16,652 bases of DNA from an uncultured Gammaproteobacteria bacterium. GTDB taxonomy: Bacteria; Pseudomonadota; Gammaproteobacteria; SZUA-140. The notes beneath the pieces are model-generated. The model had not been told where the DNA came from. It did no database searches and saw only the letters and a program-made list of their open reading frames with translations. Positions 14,644 to 16,652 of this stretch are shown here, in pieces (the stretch's first letter is position 1; each line of letters begins with the position of its first letter). The stretch lies in NCBI GenBank assembly GCA_945788675.1, contig CALZMY010000142.1, forward strand, positions 1 through 16,652, in the 5' to 3' direction. Position numbers and translations under genes: made by a program.

Positions 14644-15600
14644 ATGTACACTAAGAACACTTTATTTGCTGGTTGCTTAATCGCGCTAAGTTTCGGTTTG
14701 GCTTCGCCTGGTCTTGCCAATGCTGATCCCAGAGTGGATGTTCTCTTCTTATTCAACAAAACGGATCAGACTGTGGTGACGCAAGAGGCCGCAGTACCTA
14801 CAAGACAGACTATTACTACGTTGCTCGCGGCGCTCAATGGCACCATCAAAGCAAGCGGTATCTACGCCGAGGATGTATTTTTCTCGGCAGGTTTTGGGGT
14901 TCATCAATGGACGTGGTCGGCAGGTGCCGATCCTGATGTCCAAAAGGACCTGATGTTGGCGCGTACCAAAGCCGCCCCCTACGACACCATTTGGGCGATG
15001 CGCGAGAAGGCTGGTGCCGATCTTGTTGTCATGATGGGTGACCTGCCAAACCCATATGTCAGTGAGGACAGTGGCATCAATTTTAGTGATATCACAGGAC
15101 TACTCGGCATCGCTACCGCAAACCAGGGTCAAAGCGACAAAGCTTACGGGTTCGTGTTCCTGGATCTGGTAAATTTAGATAATACGGCTAACTGGCTCAC
15201 CAACGTAAAGAATATACCAACGACTTATGACGAGTACCTCGCTGAGACTTTTGTTCACGAAGTAGGGCATACGTTGGGCGCCAATCATGAGCAAGTCCAG
15301 GTAGCCGCTGATGCGGCACTGACATACAAACATGGCTTTAACTACATGGCTGCTGACAAGGTATACAACTATGGCTACGTGGATACTACCCATAAATTCA
15401 AAACGATTATGGCGTATGCGCAACAAGGCCCAGCTAATTGCCTGGCCTGCAAAGCCAGTCCGATGCTGTTTTCGGACCCCGGACTGACGGTACCCACTAA
15501 AAGTTATAAGGCGGGGGTATCTGCCAGCGGCACTAGCAAAGAAACCAACAATGCAAAAAGAGTTAAGGAGATGATCCCGATTATTGCTAAGTATTATTAA
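14644..15600 (+). CDS. Secreted metzincin zinc metalloprotease
   Basis: The 318-residue precursor starts with a classical signal peptide (residues 1-26, likely cut after LANA). The mature domain carries HEVGHTLGANHE (205-216), the metzincin HExxHxxGxxH zinc site with catalytic Glu206, and a Met-turn at TIMAYA (Met256). Such proteins hydrolyse extracellular proteins. A CLAC pair (Cys266, Cys269) follows the Met-turn and may form a disulfide. The region from 27 to about 190 is a reprolysin-like N-terminal part containing VDVLFLFN and GADLVVMMG strands. The start is supported by AGGAG (14633-14637) with a 6-nt gap. The gene has its own candidate promoter and stands alone. Confidence 0.88.
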   Translation: MYTKNTLFAGCLIALSFGLASPGLANADPRVDVLFLFNKTDQTVVTQEAAVPTRQTITTLLAALNGTIKASGIYAEDVFFSAGFGVHQWTWSAGADPDVQKDLMLARTKAAPYDTIWAMREKAGADLVVMMGDLPNPYVSEDSGINFSDITGLLGIATANQGQSDKAYGFVFLDLVNLDNTANWLTNVKNIPTTYDEYLAETFVHEVGHTLGANHEQVQVAADAALTYKHGFNYMAADKVYNYGYVDTTHKFKTIMAYAQQGPANCLACKASPMLFSDPGLTVPTKSYKAGVSASGTSKETNNAKRVKEMIPIIAKYY

Positions 15601-15657
15601 AAAATATGGGGCCAGAGAGGAATGGTACTCCTTGAAAAGCAAATTGTATTGCTCCGC

Positions 15658-15727
15658 AATGCTTGGTGGGTTACACCCCAAGAGTACTTCCTTCGGGCGC
15701 GTAAAAAACGCTAACCCACCCTGCATT
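15658..15727. repeat. Imperfect inverted repeat built on GGTGGGTTA
   Basis: The left arm at 15658-15673 (AATGCTTGGTGGGTTA) and right arm at 15712-15727 (TAACCCACCCTGCATT) match in 14 of 16 positions. Between them lies a small CGC...GCG segment. The core GGTGGGTTA/TAACCCACC is common in intergenic repeats of Gammaproteobacteria. It lies just after the metalloprotease and beside the second MITE copy. Confidence 0.5.
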
Positions 15728-15735
15728 TAGCTTAA

Positions 15736-15942
15736 GGAACCTCTGATTAATTACGTCATGTGTCAGGCGACCGTAGAAAGTACCCTTGCGGTACGAGCGA
15801 AGCGTGACGGACTGGAAGTCCAAATCCTTTAGGACGGCAATCTCAGCACTATAAGATTCATCAAGTTAGGAGATTGCTTCGTCACTTCGTGACTCGTACC
15901 ACGGCACTTCCTTCGGTCGCCTGACAATTAATCAGAGGTTCC
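15736..15942. mobile_element. MITE-like non-autonomous element, copy 2 (TSD TTAA)
   Basis: This is a second copy of the element at 433-681, sharing the terminal inverted repeats and most of the interior. It is 207 bp, about 42 bp shorter, lacking two interior stretches present in copy 1. The flanks are TTAA (15732-15735) and TTAA (15943-15946), a 4-bp duplication of a different YTAR sequence. Two insertions with matching ends and separate duplications show that the element transposes as a unit. No transposase is encoded. Confidence 0.87.
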
Positions 15943-16034
15943 TTAAGTAGGTGCCATACAGGCCAGAGAGGAATGACGAAACATCCTTCTTAAGTAAGTA
16001 CCATTCCTCTACGCTCCAGGGTTTTTATTGTGCA

Positions 16035-16604
16035 TCACAATCCAGCGATATGATGCTTGCCCACCACCTTAACTGTACTTGCCTGTGGCCCAAGGTCACC
16101 TTGTTCTTCATCGAAGCGCACTTCGGTGCCGATCTCTAGTTTGTCAAAATCCCGATTCAATACGCTATGGCGATGGAAATAGATCTCCCTGCCATCAGGG
16201 GTGTTGATCTTTCCAAAGTCCTCTTCGGGAGAGAGTTGTGAGATGCGCCCATGCGGTGGGGTCTCATGGGTCTTAACATGCTGGCTGCGACGTCGGCTGT
16301 AATCCTCGAGTTGCCGACGTACAGCATCAAATGCATCGCGGATCGCGACATAGACATCCTCGTGTGCATGGTCCTGGTCATGTTCACGGCTGACTACCAG
16401 CTCCTTGTCCGGTACGGTCAGATCGATACGAATGTGGAACAGCTTTCCTTTGTGGTGATGCTGGTGGTGTTCCTCGACGACCACGCGGCACCCCATGATC
16501 TGATCATAAAACTTGTCCAGCTTTCCCGCCTTTTCGCGAATGTTTGCCTCCACGGCTTCGGATGGCTCCATGTTTCGGAATGTGATCTGTAATGGTAGTT
16601 TCAT
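16035..16604 (-). CDS. HPF/RaiA-type ribosome-associated protein fused to a cold-shock domain
   Basis: Residues 1 to ~105 match the ribosome hibernation factor family: MKLPLQITFRNMEPSEAVEANIREKAGKLDKFYDQI, a VVVEE strand with a histidine-rich loop, LFHIRIDLTVPDKELVVSRE, and the DVYVAIRDAFDAVRRQLEDY helix. Residues ~118-183 form a cold-shock-like domain (GRISQLSPEEDFGKI, DGREIYFHRHSV, FDEEQGDLGPQASTV). The first half would bind the 30S decoding region under stress and the second RNA. This fusion differs from long HPF, which has another C-terminal dimerisation domain. The AAGGAGGT ribosome site just before the ATG (minus strand, near 16611-16618) is very strong. The basic SRRRSQH linker connects the two domains. 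Confidence 0.88.
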   Translation of the reverse strand: MKLPLQITFRNMEPSEAVEANIREKAGKLDKFYDQIMGCRVVVEEHHQHHHKGKLFHIRIDLTVPDKELVVSREHDQDHAHEDVYVAIRDAFDAVRRQLEDYSRRRSQHVKTHETPPHGRISQLSPEEDFGKINTPDGREIYFHRHSVLNRDFDKLEIGTEVRFDEEQGDLGPQASTVKVVGKHHIAGL

Positions 16605-16652
16605 CTGTAGACCTCCTTTGTGATTTGTCTCCTTAAAAATTCGCTGTGGTCC

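Noticed and set aside
16027..16041. ATTGTG/CACAAT inverted repeat at the end of the HPF gene as a terminator
   Set aside because: It overlaps the stop codon and has no T-run in the minus-strand direction.
1..16652. CRISPR array, tRNA or rRNA genes
   Set aside because: No regularly spaced direct repeats and no tRNA- or rRNA-like sequence were seen on either strand.

Overview
The window looks like an accessory stretch of a gammaproteobacterial chromosome. This rests on gene content: an ExeA-type ATPase, an HDOD protein, decayed RAYT-type transposases, an exported protein-L-isoaspartate methyltransferase, and an HPF protein fused to a cold-shock-like domain. No taxonomic marker gene is present. 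Base composition is uneven: roughly 0.9-4.9 kb is visibly AT-rich, while 7.8-12.6 kb is GC-richer, so parts probably have different histories.

Layout. Positions 1-885 hold the tail of a membrane protein gene, a decayed RAYT transposase fragment and a 249-bp MITE-like element. Positions 898-4874 are a four-gene plus-strand operon: ExeA-like AAA+ ATPase with an unassigned C-terminal half, stand-alone Roadblock/LC7 protein, second Roadblock protein with a long extension, and a single-domain protoglobin. A second decayed RAYT copy follows (4994-5300). The operon is therefore bracketed by two transposase remnants in the same orientation. An HDOD gene (5559-6446) comes next.

Positions 6556-8789 are minus-strand: a membrane-anchored alpha/beta hydrolase, and an overlapping pair made of a trypsin-fold protease and a small exported protein resembling the protease's own N-terminal domain. 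After a roughly 500-bp gap with a candidate promoter, 9292-12561 carries an exported isoaspartyl methyltransferase and a polytopic membrane protein with a spermidine-synthase-like domain. Positions 12729-14311 hold a second trypsin-fold protease and a cysteine-rich protein, both minus-strand, with a duplicated promoter-like module upstream of each. Then come a secreted metzincin metalloprotease (14644-15600), a second MITE copy (15736-15942) and the HPF/cold-shock fusion (16035-16604).

Most interesting system: the operon at 898-4874. Roadblock proteins usually partner small GTPases, yet no stand-alone GTPase gene is present. The ATPase's C-terminal half has a weak resemblance to a degenerate MglA/COG2229-like GTPase fold. 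With the protoglobin, this suggests a gas- or redox-responsive NTPase/Roadblock switch. That is a hypothesis from domain recognition by eye, not a demonstrated system.
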